Below are positions 1-12,800 of a stretch of DNA of 64,000 nucleotides, piece after piece. Source of the stretch: Haliotis asinina (Eukaryota; Mollusca; Gastropoda; Lepetellida; Haliotidae). The first letter of the stretch is position 1. Each line of letters starts with the position of its first letter. Below the pieces are notes generated by a model. The model saw only the letters and a list, made by a program, of their open reading frames with translations. It had not been told where the DNA came from and made no database searches. The translations under genes were made by a program, and so were the position numbers. The DNA is taken from positions 58,398,004 through 58,462,003 of the forward strand of contig NC_090280.1 of assembly GCF_037392515.1 (NCBI RefSeq), given 5' to 3'.

Positions 1-865
1 GTAATTGCTTCTTCAGCAGCTTTGTTATCATTAAGTGTTTGGTTGTGTTGCCATTGACAACAGTAACATCTTCAGTTTTAGATTTCAAAGGCATTTGCAG
101 TTTCAGTCTGGATCAATTGTTATTTCCTCATATTTAATTTATATGTGAGGCTACTTTCATGGAGAAAATTTCGACAGTAAACAGTTGCTGTGAAAAAATT
201 GTAGGGACTGGTAATTTTAGTTTGTTACAACTGTAATTCATTATACATTTGAACCTAAATATACAAGTGGTTAAGGCAAACCCCCCAAGTTTCTTAAATC
301 CGTGATTTCAGTATAAACTTGATTGTTTTCATATGTAGTGTACTGTAAAGATAAGATGTATGGCTGTGTCATCCTTAAATGGATTTTGAATTGTACTTTC
401 TGTAATGTAATGTACTGTAAACATATTATATATTGTGCAGGTTTTATTTTGTTGCTTTTCGCATAGAATATTTTTCCCCCAAAATTTGAACACAGCAAAT
501 AAACCTCTCATTCGCTCACTCTACCCACACTCGATTTCTTGGTTTCTGGGTTGTTACACATTAAGTTTGAAGCCAGATACATATAGGAATCTTAAAATGA
601 TGATTGATAGAAGCATAAAGAATCATGTCTAAATGTCATTGTAATGGATTTTCCAGATCATGCTCCGAAAATAGTCCAATAGTAGTAACAGATGGTTCGA
701 CACAAAATGGATTACTATGAAACGACTCGTAAATAAATAATACAGTCATATATTATTTATATGGAGATAGCTTGTTTGCAACATTAACACTTATGTCCTA
801 TGTGAATGCATTTTGGAGAGTTTGGAACAGTTTTTAGTTGCAATAGAATATATAAGCTTCACAAT

Positions 866-1083
866 CACACAGCAGTATTCCAGCTATATGGCGATGGTCT
901 GTAAATAATCGGGTCTGGATCAGACAGTCCAGTGAATAACAGCATAAGCATTGATCTATGAAACTGGGATACAATGACCTGTTTCAAGTCAGCATGCCTG
1001 ACCACCTGATCCTGGTCTCCCCTTACAACAAACTAAGGTTACTGACGACCAGTTCTAACTCAGATCTTCGTAGGTCAACCCTT
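866..1083 (-). mobile_element. SINE family B copy
   Basis: Shows the family-B core: CAGTATTCCAGCTATATGGC, the CTGTAAATAATCGGGTCTGG block, the CAGTGAATAACAGCATAAGC block and the AGATCTTCGTAGGTC head. Strand is given by the (ACTC)n tail shared by families A and B, so the element reads right to left. The middle (cgcctcttacgac) is partly degraded. Confidence 0.75.
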
Positions 1084-1737
1084 GAGTCGTTCATGTTGAT
1101 GTTGTAAAACCAATGAGTATAAAGTGTAATTTGGTTCTTAGAAGCTTGTTATTAGGGCAAATCTTGTCACACAGGTGAGCTGCTCTGATATCACTCCATT
1201 GTTTTTCTCTTTTGGCAGAAACATCACCATCTTTTAAGACTTGATAAAAATCTGTCACTGACAGAGAAGTCAATCATCTGCTGAAACTCATTATGGAGGA
1301 GGAAAGAAAACTAGTGTTGAAAATTGTTTGAATTGATTACCAAACGTCAGTGACAGAGAACACAATCATCCACTGAAACACATTAAGGAGGAAAGAAAAC
1401 TACATTGTAGTGTTGAAAATTGTGTGGATGGATCATACCAAATATTACAAAAATAGACGACTATGATATTGTCAGTGTGACACAGGTTTCATCATTAAGC
1501 TGTGAATGTGATAAACATTTTATCAGGCCAAAATCTTGCATGATTTAAATGTGTTTTATTATTTAACAAGTTGGAAAGAGGAATATATTTATAAAATATC
1601 CCCATGAACATTCACTAGCCTGCCAGACCAGTGACTGTGGAGATTTACTGGCCTGACTGGATTTTTACTAGCCACAAGCTAGCAGTCCAGTGCTAATTTC
1701 GCACACTGCAGTAGAATTGTCATCAAGAACCAATATT

Positions 1738-1927
1738 TGATGTAAGAGGCGAGTAACAGGACCAGTTGGTTGGGCTAGGCCATATGGTTGACACATGTCA
1801 TCTTATCCCTGTTGTGTAAGTTTATGCTCATGCTGTTGATCACTGGATTGTGTAGTTCTCGCTTAATGATTATTTACCACCATCACGTAGCGGGCATATT
1901 TCTGAGTGCAGCTTTAAACAACAAACA
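1738..1927 (+). mobile_element. SINE family B copy, head missing
   Basis: Starts in the GTAAGAGGCGAGTAACAGG block and runs through GACACATGTCATC, ATGCTCATGCTGTTGATCAC and a diverged tail with TTCTGAGTGCAGC. Older and more diverged than the 24.9-kb copy. Confidence 0.65.
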
Positions 1928-2367
1928 AATAAACCCTATAATTGATCCTTGCTCGTAGTTTCTACTGCCCCAGTATGTACCCTCTGATGAGAATAATATG
2001 ATGTTTCACGGTCAATGAAAAATAAGCTTTTAATCTTGTAAACTGGTGCTATTAAATTCAATATATGTGACTCAAGTAGGCAGCATCGGATCTCAGGATG
2101 GAACATTCTTGTTTCCATGCTTTTGTAAGTTGATTCACATAAGGTAAGGTAGGGTCGAGAACAAAAATCAATTATATGTCCTTTTTTGTTGTTACAACTA
2201 AGTTGAGAGGCTCAACATTCCAAGGAAGTGCTGTTTTCTGTGCAGTTTTCTTCTATAGGTGCTGCAATATGTACAGTATGTTGGCAGTAAGTTGAGAGAG
2301 GTGGATATCCAACATGTTTGTCTTCATGGTTTTTCATTAGTGTTTGAGGATTGCTTAGACTTTTTGG

Positions 2368-2525
2368 CTTGGTTTGTAGTTCAATACCCCACTCAGTGAT
2401 ATTTCAGCAGTCTGTAAATTATGGAGTCCAACCAGACAATCCAGTCATCATCAGCATGAGGATTAATCTACACAATTGTCATACGATGACATGTGTCAAC
2501 CAAGTCAGTGAGTCTTGAGGACTTG
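2368..2525 (-). mobile_element. SINE family B fragment
   Basis: CCACTCAGTGATATTTCAGC, CTGTAAATTATGGAGTCCA, AGTCATCATCAGCATGAGG and CAAGTCAGTGAGTC are recognisable; the head is missing. Confidence 0.65.
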
Positions 2526-2931
2526 GTTGATGCATGTCATCAATAATCATGATGTCAATCACTGGAATGTCTGGCCCAAACTTGGTTATGTTCATACCGG
2601 TGTCATATAGGTTAAACCATTATAGCTTTTGTAATATTACACTATAACAATAACTTAATTAAGCCAACCCACGTTTTTTTTATTATGGACATTGTGTTAA
2701 TTGTAAATAAGTATCCAAATCTAACAAAAAACAAAGAGGGCCAAATTATTGATTATGGATAAGTCTGGTTCTGACTAAATTATTAACAGTCATCCTATGG
2801 CTGAGCATTGCTGGAATAGCGTAACATATGAGGTCACAGTATAATAGGTAAACATCCGGTACGTTTAGATTGATTGAGAGAATTTAGGTGTAAATCACTA
2901 TTTATAATAGTCCAGCACATCACGATGGGTG

Positions 2932-3035
2932 AGACCAGAAATGTGCTTCACACATTGCAGCAATGTAAGGAATCAAACACATATCTTCAGATTTATGAGG
3001 GAATGCTTTGACCACAAGGCTACCCCACTGTCCTT
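2932..3035 (-). mobile_element. SINE family A fragment
   Basis: Reverse complement of the tRNA-like half of family A: CCAGAAATGTGCTTCACACA, a degraded B-box region and the reverse of GGGGTAGCCTTGTGGTC. Confidence 0.6.
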
Positions 3036-3747
3036 GTACATTTAGATATGTATTATCCTTGAATTAAGAGACCCAAACCTATAATTTTAAACACGTTAAA
3101 AATATGAAATTTCAATGCACAATTTTTAATGTTATTTCTCCGAGCTATAGGTAACTGGTTGAGAAATTCTTAAGGTATAATCATATGATAGTTTAGACTT
3201 TTCAGAACCATCAGAATCACTTGCAATCCCCAAAAGTCAGTCAAGATAAGCAATATGACTTTACTTGAGCCGTGGTATAGTCATTAAGGAGGAGATTTAG
3301 AACAGATTTCCATGTAGAGTGGAAGCAGTCAAAACCAGCACCTGTCCAATCCGGCAAGTTGTCAACACTGGCATAAAATCTCAGTCATGTCTGATGCTTG
3401 TACATTTATCATCAACTCTATGCTCCAGCACTTTGTCTAAATCAGATTATTTCTTCAGTCCCAGTGAGTGCCGGTTTATAGTTCTATTGTAGTTCTGGTA
3501 TTGTCCAGACTTGATTCGAACTGTGGTTTGAGACAGGATGATTTACTACAGTTGAACTTCTAAACTCACTCTTCTTTAATTTCAAATGAGAGAATAATGT
3601 TACAAAAACAAAGTTTGAAGGGTGCTCTAGCTGAAGGTGAGCTACATTGCCATTTTGTTCTGTCACATGTTTCCTTGAGTTGTTTCGATGTTGTTTCCAA
3701 ATGCATGAATGTTGTTTGATGTTGCATGCACTTTCTTCCTCTGCCAG

Positions 3748-3859
3748 CCCCTGCCAGATAAGATCGGCACCAAGACCAACCGTTTCATCCTGAACACCTC
3801 TGGCAAACAGTATGAGTTGTCTGCCCCTGATCTCAAGTCCCGAAACGAATGGATCTCAG
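3748..3859 (+). CDS. SWAP70: SWAP70-like exon: C-terminal half of PH domain
   Basis: The acceptor is a pyrimidine-rich tract ending CTGCCAG and the donor is CAG/GTATAA. It encodes 37 residues and one base of the next codon. The segment LPDKIGTKTNRF, then YELSAPD and NEWIS, fits the last strands and C-terminal helix of the SWAP70/DEF6 PH domain; the Trp of NEWIS is the near-invariant PH helix Trp. A second AG lies ten bases into the exon but would break the frame. Confidence 0.88.
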
Positions 3860-6800
3860 GTATAATGATTTGCAATGATGCTGAGCTGTCAGTGGTCATA
3901 TGTGTTGTCAGCATGCCCTGGTGACAGAGTGGCAGTGTGTTTTATCTTATTACTAAAAAAATTAATAGTCAATCTGCTCACCCTTCTGTAACTATGTTCC
4001 ACTTCAGAATGTTGATATGTTGATGAGATGTGTTTCCAGATGCTGTATTGACACGATGTATCTGCTGATACTGTATTGATACATTGTTCATGCTGTACGG
4101 ATACAATGTGTATGTATTGTTGCATTGATACAATGTAACTATGGTTGCTCTATTGATACGGTGTGTCAGTATGTCTTGTATTGATACAGTGTGTCATCAA
4201 TACAATGTGTCTGTTTGCACTGTACCAATACAATGTATCTATTGGTGTTTTATTGATACAGTGGGTCTATTGATGCTGTATTGATACAACATACATGTAC
4301 GTGTTGTATTAATGCAACATGTCTGTGTGTCGTATTCGTGCTGTATCAATACAACATCTGCTGGTTAGCAATGGGAATCAGAACCAAATCCACCAGAGAC
4401 TTGCGTTAAATGATCATTGATTATAATAAAAATATATATGTGTATACTTTTCAAGGTAGTCCCCAATTTTAGGGGTTTTCCCCAGCTAAAAGGCAAATAA
4501 TATGGATGATGACTTCTTTATTGTATGTCACATTTCTGGGCTATTCCTTGCCATTTCTACAGGTGAATTGAACCATGTTCTTAATGCCTTTGACGTGAAC
4601 ACCAAGTCATAGATGCCTCTCAAGAGCCTTTTTCCCCAGGGTTTTTCTAATTATGTTTTTTAGAACTAATACTGTCATGCAATGAAACGTATGCAAGCAA
4701 GGACATAGGAATTGTAATTGAACAATAAAAGTGGTTAAATTATTACAGTGTGCATAGGTTTTGAGCGTATTTTTGTTCATGAATATTCGTCAAATTTAAT
4801 ACTGAGTTCTTTTCAATCAAGTGTGTTATGCTAAACAACAAAATCCTGATAAATCAACAATATGTTTTTCACAATTGATTACCTTTTTTGATCCTTCTTT
4901 CGATTGATTTTGTATTATTTTTTATCATCGTAAGACAACTACCGTTAGTTATGTACCAGTACAGTGTATTAATCAGCGCTTTATTGATACAATGGGTCTA
5001 TTGATGCTGTTGATACAGTATTGGTTCTCTATGAATGCAAAGTTCCATTGATTGTTTAAATTTCTTTTGGGCCCATGAAGGTCCTGGGGTAGAATAGGTT
5101 TTCAGCAATCCATGCTTGCCATAAAAGGCGATGATGCTTGTCATAAGAGGCGACTAACGGGATTGGGTGGTCAGACTCGCTGACTTGGTTGATACATGTC
5201 ATCGGTTCCCAGTTGCGCAGATCGATGCTCATGTTGTTGGTCACTGGATTGTCTGGTCCAGACTCGATTCTTTACAGACCGATGCCATATACAGATGGAA
5301 TATTGTGTGCGGCGTAAAACTATATTCACTCGCTCACTCACTCACTGAAGCTTCTATTTCTGTGCTTACATAGAAATCAACAAAAGAATAACGTCATGCA
5401 TTCAAGTCACCTTGTCAAATATGCAGAGAGAGTGCACAAGAATGCACAAGAATGTCAAAACATCTGTGTTTTCACTTTATCATCATGATGAATTTTTTCC
5501 AAAAATAGAAAAAATAAAACAGAAAAGAGCAAAAACCAGCAAACAGAAAAATATGAGTTCAAATCTGTTTTGATTATGTATTAGTTTATTTATTCCCTAC
5601 ACCAATTTTCAGAAATATAGCCATATTTTTCGTTCCATAAAACTGATTCGATCACGAGTGGTTTGTGAGAATTTTCATGTGGCTAATAAGATCGGCAATC
5701 TCAAATACTTGAACTGTTGATGACTAATTCAAAGCAAACTTATCTCAGTAACATAAATTTCTGACTTTTGTCATTTTTTAGATGTTAAGTACTGTTATCA
5801 AAATGTTAAGAGGAAAATTGATCACAAGACATAAGATCTTAGTGCATAACTCCCATACTATACTCAATTCCAAAAGAAATGCATGCCATGTAAAACCGTG
5901 ATACTGTGGTGAAAGTACTAATTGATGTTTGCTCATGAAAACAATCACTGAAAACAATGTGAGTGCGCAAAGTTACCACACAGGCAGTTATCATGAAATT
6001 TCTATGTACCAGATAATAAATACATCTGTCATTTAGTATGTGCTTGTATATTGCGGTAAACTCCGTTCACAAGGTGAATGTAACAGTCGAAGCAAGGCAT
6101 ATTATTATCCCAGATAACCCAATCTGCCTGCTAGTCACATGACTTATCCCACTGGGTACCCATTTTCTGCTGGGAGAACAGAGACAATTTTGAACAAATT
6201 CACTTGCCTAAGGTGAGACCCCATGGATCATATGAGTCCTAGAAACTCTCAGGAGTCAAGATGATGATCACCCATCAGAGCACTGTCCGGGTCAGCGTTG
6301 CTTAACTTCTCCTAATCGTGACCTGAGCTCTGTACACATGACCACATGCCACCAACAAATCTTCAAATGACTGTCAACCTGTCAATCAAATTGCGCATAG
6401 CATAATGAATTTAGAACTAAACTTCATCTCATATCCAAATCGTAAGTCACTGATGCTGTTATTGGAGATTTAATTTAGCAATTTTATTTTAATTTTGATA
6501 ACATTGTAAGAGGGAAAAATGTAGTTTTTTTTTTTCACCAGACACAGTGACTGATAGCTTACTTATCGATCCTGATTTTTAACGGCCAAAATCTGGTATA
6601 TACTAGAGAGCTGAAACCCTAACAAGTGATGTATATTTATAACCAGACTTGTTTGTGATAATGTCATAAGATGAAGGATTGTACAAAAGAGTCCTGGGTT
6701 ATGGCTTTTCAGTGTTGAGTATTGAATCCATTAGCCTCCACTTTGGTATCATCAGAGCCCTCTCAGAAAACAATGGCTACCTGAGCATACAATGCACACC

Positions 6801-9800
6801 ACTTCTTTCATATTTTCCGTAATTTTAAAAATTTGTAATGCTCACGTTTCTTTTGTAGTTCATTATACAACAGAGTTAAGAATGTTGTAACAGTAAAAGT
6901 GATGCCCTGGACCTAGATTTTTTAAGCTGTGCTAGTGTTAAGATGTCATAAGTGCCATACATTGAAACTTATCACTGTCTTAGCTCTAAGTGAACTTCGA
7001 AAATCAAAGTCTGGTAGTTATGTAAGCATCCTGCCTAAAACATACTTTTATTCAAGCCATAACTATATCTGTGCTTGTAAAAAAATTATTTGGTATTATT
7101 ACACAATCATGGTAGTCAGGAGCTAAATTTACCTGAAATGACAATTGATGTCATTGTTTGCGATTAATGTCACCTTTCTACAACATATTTTGAGTGAAAG
7201 AGAATATGAGTGTGATATCTTCCCTCTTACTTACTTGTTTGTTTATTGTTTAATGCTGCACTCAGCAATAATTCAGCAATGAACAGCAGCCTGTTATTAA
7301 TCTAGTCTGACCACCCAACCCCAGCAGTGGCTTCTTTAGATAAGTGTGAACCAAAGAATCCAGTGATCAACAGCATGAGCATCACTCTATGCAACTGGGC
7401 TATGATGACATGTGTCTACCAGTCAGTGTGAGCCTGAACACTATCCCAGATCGTCATGGTTTGATTGCTGGTGAGTTCAGAGAGCTTAGTTTTACACCAC
7501 ACTCAGCAATATTCCAGCTGTATGGCAGTTGATTGCTGGTCGAAACAGCGACATCGTGAAGTGTTTTCAAGACCCAGATGGACTTTCATGAAGAAAAGCA
7601 GTGATATTTGGATAAATGACACATGAGGAATGTCATTTCACCATACTCAGCTGCCTCATGATTCTCAGTTAGCTGGTAATACATACATTATTAAATATAA
7701 TTTGTATATTTGGATTAATAGGTCTGGGAATTTTTCAGATGTGAAAATTATTACTCAGTGGGTACATTTCACATTGATATATAATAATGCCAAATGTCTC
7801 ATTTCAAACTTAGAAATGATTGCCTTGTCCATCATTGGCTTATGAAGAAGATGACATGAAATGTTTGACTGCTACACATGATTATTTTAATGATCGTCAA
7901 GAATTTGGACGAATAAGGAATTATTTGAGATGATTGGTTAGAGTTCAGGAAGAGGTGGGATTGACCATTACTTAAGTAGTTGGGAGTTGATTGTTCTTTT
8001 CTCAAACTGGTGGAAATCGCCTTTTTTATCATAATTTAACCTGCAGGTTCCTATTAGTATTAAATATGGAGACCTGTGAAAGTCTGGGGTGGAATAGGCC
8101 TTCAGCAACCCATGCTTACCAGAACTAAGAAGCAAAATCAATAAGTAAAACAAAAAAGATAAAATAAAACAGAACAGAATGTCAAACATATAAAGCTTAC
8201 TACTCATAAGCATTAGCCATTGGTTGCCATACCTGTAAACATTTGTATCATGTGCAGCTAATTAAACCGCAATACTCACATTCTAATGTATGTTCTGGGT
8301 GCTTTGTTTTGTTATCAGAAAGTAAGTATTATATAGCTCCTGTGGGCTGCCGAATATTGCTGAGTGCAGCGTAAAACTAAACTCACTCACTCACTCACTC
8401 ACTCACACAACAAGCATGGGTTATGAAGACCAAGGTCCTGTTCCTCAGTGCAAACCTATAACCTTTTTTCATGGAATACCATGAATGGATACCCTTTGTC
8501 AGTGTAAGTACAGATCACATTCAGGGACTCACAGGCTCATTTTCTCTTGCCGCCAGCTATACAGAAGGCCATAGACCACTCCTATGCCAGCAGAGACGAG
8601 TCCATTCAGAGGCTGTCATGGTGGGAGAGAAGGAAGGAGCGAGCCACAAGGAGGAAAGAGGTTGATGAAGAAGCGAAGAGGAGGAAGGAAGAGCAGGAGC
8701 TCATGCTGAAGCAGCAGAAGGAGCTGGAGGAAGAGAAAGAGGTATGGGATCCAGAAATGTTCATATCTAAAGCTAAATAAAAAAGTGTTATGATTCTCAG
8801 GAGTGGGCACATCACTTGCATTTGGGGGGGTAACAATTTTTTATTGCCATTTTAAAAAACAAATTAACATCGCCGCGTCCCGCCCATCCATTTGTCCACT
8901 ATAAGAATGAGTGTCTGTAGGAACGGATGTCATTGAATCTACTACTCATTAACACAGGCTAAACTTTCCTGACTATATTTCTGAGAGAAAAATAAAATCT
9001 GTTCCTCCCTCGTCACTTTTTCCTAAAAAAAAATTAAAAATAAAGTCCTATCGCCCTCATCACTCTTGAAAGAAATGTGGTCGAGAAACATTTTAATTTT
9101 TTTTTGCAGCCTAAGGGGTGGATTTTGGCCAAGTCATCAAAGGCAATATAATTTCATGTGCAGGATAGCATCATATATGTATGTGTCTTTGGTAGTGTTT
9201 GTCTACTACCCATCAAAAAATTAGAGTCACTAGTGTAACTGTGTCTACTTAGTTCAGTCAACTGTTCTGAACTAGATTTTGCAACATTATCCACACTGCA
9301 ACATATGTCATATTTGGGATTTCACTTTCTTAGTAAAGATTCTAGTACTTTTTTCGGTTGAGTCCCACCCACCTGTTTTTTTTGTGGAAGTCGCGGTGGC
9401 TGAGCGGGCTAGGCGGCTGACTTTGTGTGCTGGCGATTAGGTGCCTGACTCTAAGGGTGCGGGTTCGAATCCTGGATGGGACTCAACCGAAAAAAGTACT
9501 AGAATTTGTACTTTTTTAAGTAAGTGAAATCCCAAATATGACATATGTTGCATTTGACCTCTTTCTAAATGGCATCGTGTAATCATTATCCACACTGTTT
9601 AAAGGTACTGTTTATACATGAACTGGTGTATTGTAAAACAAATTCATAATGTTGACAAGATTATTGTCACACGTTCAATAAATGATGAAACTTTGCCAAA
9701 AATGGTGAATTCTTATCAAAACTTTCCACCATAACACAGCTGCTCAGATGCATGATATTTGCACATGCATGTTCATGCATGATTCTCTTGTAACTGATCT

Positions 9801-12800
9801 GCGTAAAGTATGTAGCTGTTTCCCCTAAGCTAGAGGAGAAATCCGTCTTCGTTGTAACTGTTTTTATTCATACATGATGTATAGTGAGTCTTCTAAGTGA
9901 ATCTAAACTTTTGATGGGTAGTATCAAAATACAGGTTCTCTGATTATGTCAAGTTCTATAAAAATATAATGACATATGTCATCCCTATTATCCAGGTAAT
10001 AACATCTGTAAGATGTATGAGGATTTTTAGGTGTTTTTTTATGGTTTGATCAACTGCAAGTGTATATGTTCCAGAGGAACAATAGAGATCGTCTTCTTCT
10101 GGAACAGCATCTTCAAGAACTGGAGGCAGAGAGACAGGTGAGTGTTGGGGTCAGTGCTGGTGGGAAAGTTACTAGAAGGTGTTGAGTGATTTGAGAGGGA
10201 CAAGGGATTGGTAATGGGAGTGATGAGAGAATTATGAGTGAGAGACAGAGACAAGTGAATGACTTGAGGGTTTGAGTGAGTGATGACAGAATAAAGACTG
10301 ATAGATGAGAGATGAGAGAGCGTGGCGAGAGCATAACGTAACAGGCTGAATTGACTTTGCTCATGCTCCTGTCAGGGGGCCAGACATCATTGAATGTCAC
10401 ACCCTGTTGTGTGATTATCTTTGGAGCTTTAAGGTACTAATTTGACCTCACAATTTCATTGCAGGCAAGAGCTGAGATCGAGGCTCAGCTTCGTGAGCAG
10501 GCTGCGCTCCGAGAAGCAGAACAGCAGCGACTTAAAGAGTTGGAGGAGATACGACAACAGATGGAGAAGCTCCTTGAGGAGGAACGCCAGGCCAAGCGGG
10601 ATGAGGAGATTGTCCGCAACCTACAAGCCAGGTACCCACCAGGAGCTGTACCCCTGCCCATTAAGTCTGGGAGAAGGGGATGGGATGAAGGGGGTCAGAG
10701 TTCTCATCTTGACATACTGCCGCGTCCACGTCGGCGTCGGCGAGTCAGACGAGAGTTTGAGGAGCTGGAGGAGCTGGAGGATGAGCCAGATAATGTTGAG
10801 GAGATGAAGAAGAAAGGGAGGAGAAAGCAGTGTGACAACATGCCTCCGTTGTGTAACTGTTATTGTACACTGTTGTAGATTAAATACACACTTTCTTCAT
10901 TGCAATGGGTAGATTTGGGAAACAATGTGTGTAATGGTGTGTGTGATGTAGTTATATAGTCATGTCTTTGTTTCATGGGTAGGAAAATATTTTGGATATT
11001 TTTCTTTTTTATGTCTGTTTTGTGTCTATATATGTGGTAATGTGGTCCTCATTTAGTGTATTTTTTATTTTTGTTGACATGCTTTAGAAGAAAAACTTCT
11101 TATGATAAAGACACACATTGCAAGACAGAGACACTGTCACACATGCAGTGACACAGACTCGCACTGAATGATGCAAACATCTAAGGCGTCAGACATATTG
11201 ACAAATGAAGACACCTGTGAAATACATTTCCTTGGGATGATAGACTTTAGATAGACAGTCATGAAACATTACGGACATCTATGGAATGATAGAATCATGG
11301 AACGAGACTGAAGAGGAATGATACATGATATCTGATGCACATGGAATGATACCTACATGAATGGATAATGGACACATGGAATAAAACACGGTTTGATACT
11401 CACACATAATATTATACATGGATTGATACACACACAGAATGAAACATTGATTGCTATACGCATTACATGATGCATGGATTGATACACGTAAAAAAAAATA
11501 AATGGATTGATACATCTAAAAAAATACATGGATTGATACACACATTAAATTATGCATGTTTTGATACACTTAAAAAAATGCATGAATTGATACACACATT
11601 AAATTATGCACGGATTGATACACTTGAAAAAATACATGGATTGATACACTCATAAAATGCTGCATGGATCGATACAAATAAAATATTATAAGGATTGATA
11701 CATGTCTGGATTGATACGCACTTAAAATTTTACATGGATTGATAGGTTTAAAATGATGCTAGATTGATACATACAAAATGGCGCATGGATTGATACACAC
11801 ATGAAAAGATACATGGATTGATACATGAAAGGATACCTGGATTGATATGCACATAAAATGATTCATGGATTGGGAGACACATGAAAGGATGCATGGATTG
11901 ATGAAGGGATACAAGGAATTATACATGTCAAGGAATTATTTATGCATACACAAAACGATACATGGACTAAAACACACATAAAACGATGCATAGATTGATA
12001 CACGCATCAAAGGATATATGAATTGATACATACATAAAATGATACATGGACTGATACCACCTTGTAAAGATGCATGGATTGATGTTTACGTAGAATGATA
12101 CATGGATTCATACACACATGGAAATACACACTCATAAATATCTGTGAAGACAAGTCTTAAATCATGTTAAATGTATGTATTCATTAATTATAGTTATGTA
12201 TTTATGGGGGAAAGACTGTAAATCATTAATAGTACACTATTTAGTGCATCTGTGTATCTGCATGATTCAAATGTACTTGTATTTAGTAACTGCTTAAGAA
12301 TCATACAACTGAGTTTCCTATTCACCTGGCTATCTGAGTCTTGCAAACATCTCACTTAAGCCATAGACATGTATATTGATTTGTGTGTAATCAAATCAAA
12401 TCAAATCTGGTTCAGTCAAAAATAAAAGGCGTATCTAACAATGAAATCAAGTTCAATATTAAAAAATGTTTAGAATAGGCAAAATATTTCTTGCACTGTG
12501 TTATTTCAAGGCATATTTGTTGTCTGTGTTTAGCATACATATATAGTACATTCTTTTCATACAAATGTTGATGTCAGTAAATAGTTGCATATATATATTT
12601 CCAGATAAGTAGCATGTGATGGGTGGAAGTTGTACATGCATGTATGTGGTATCTATGGGTTAACACCTCCTGGGCATGGTCCCTCCCTGATGTGGCTGGT
12701 GTGGCTGTTGCAGGATTCTGGAGGAAGAGTTTGAGAAGAGGGCAGAGCTGGAGAAGCTGAAGGAGCAACAGGACCAGCTTCTAGAGGAGGAGCGAAGACA

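Larger units (their letters stand above)
1..3747. other. Intronic or upstream sequence of the SWAP70-like gene; SINE fragments only
   Basis: AT-rich, with stops in all frames. It should be an intron, since the first exon seen at 3748 begins in mid PH domain. I found no PH or EF-hand coding segment. It holds SINE fragments at 866-1083, 1738-1927, 2368-2525 and 2932-3035. A local near-duplication (TCAGTGACAGAGAA... with GGAGGAAAGAAAACTA) occurs at about 1255-1320 and 1345-1410. Confidence 0.6.
9206..9921. mobile_element. TA-flanked MITE with inverted ends CTACCCATCAAAA
   Basis: The left end CTACCCATCAAAAAATTAGA and the right end (reverse complement CTACCCATCAAAAGTTTAGA) form inverted termini; TA dinucleotides at 9204-9205 and 9922-9923 flank it. 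The 716 bases hold no coding sequence. Tc1/mariner-type TA target choice suggests a non-autonomous derivative of that superfamily. A second element (9299-9583) is nested in it. It lies in the intron before exon 10075-10137. Confidence 0.7.

Noticed and set aside
9388..9483. Functional tRNA-Leu or tRNA-Ser gene
   Set aside because: A and B boxes are perfect, but the anticodon arm does not pair well and the sequence is part of a mobile element, so no functional tRNA is claimed.
10442..10807. 121-residue Arg/Ser-rich frame on +
   Set aside because: Out-of-frame shadow of the SWAP70-like coiled-coil exon and its extension.
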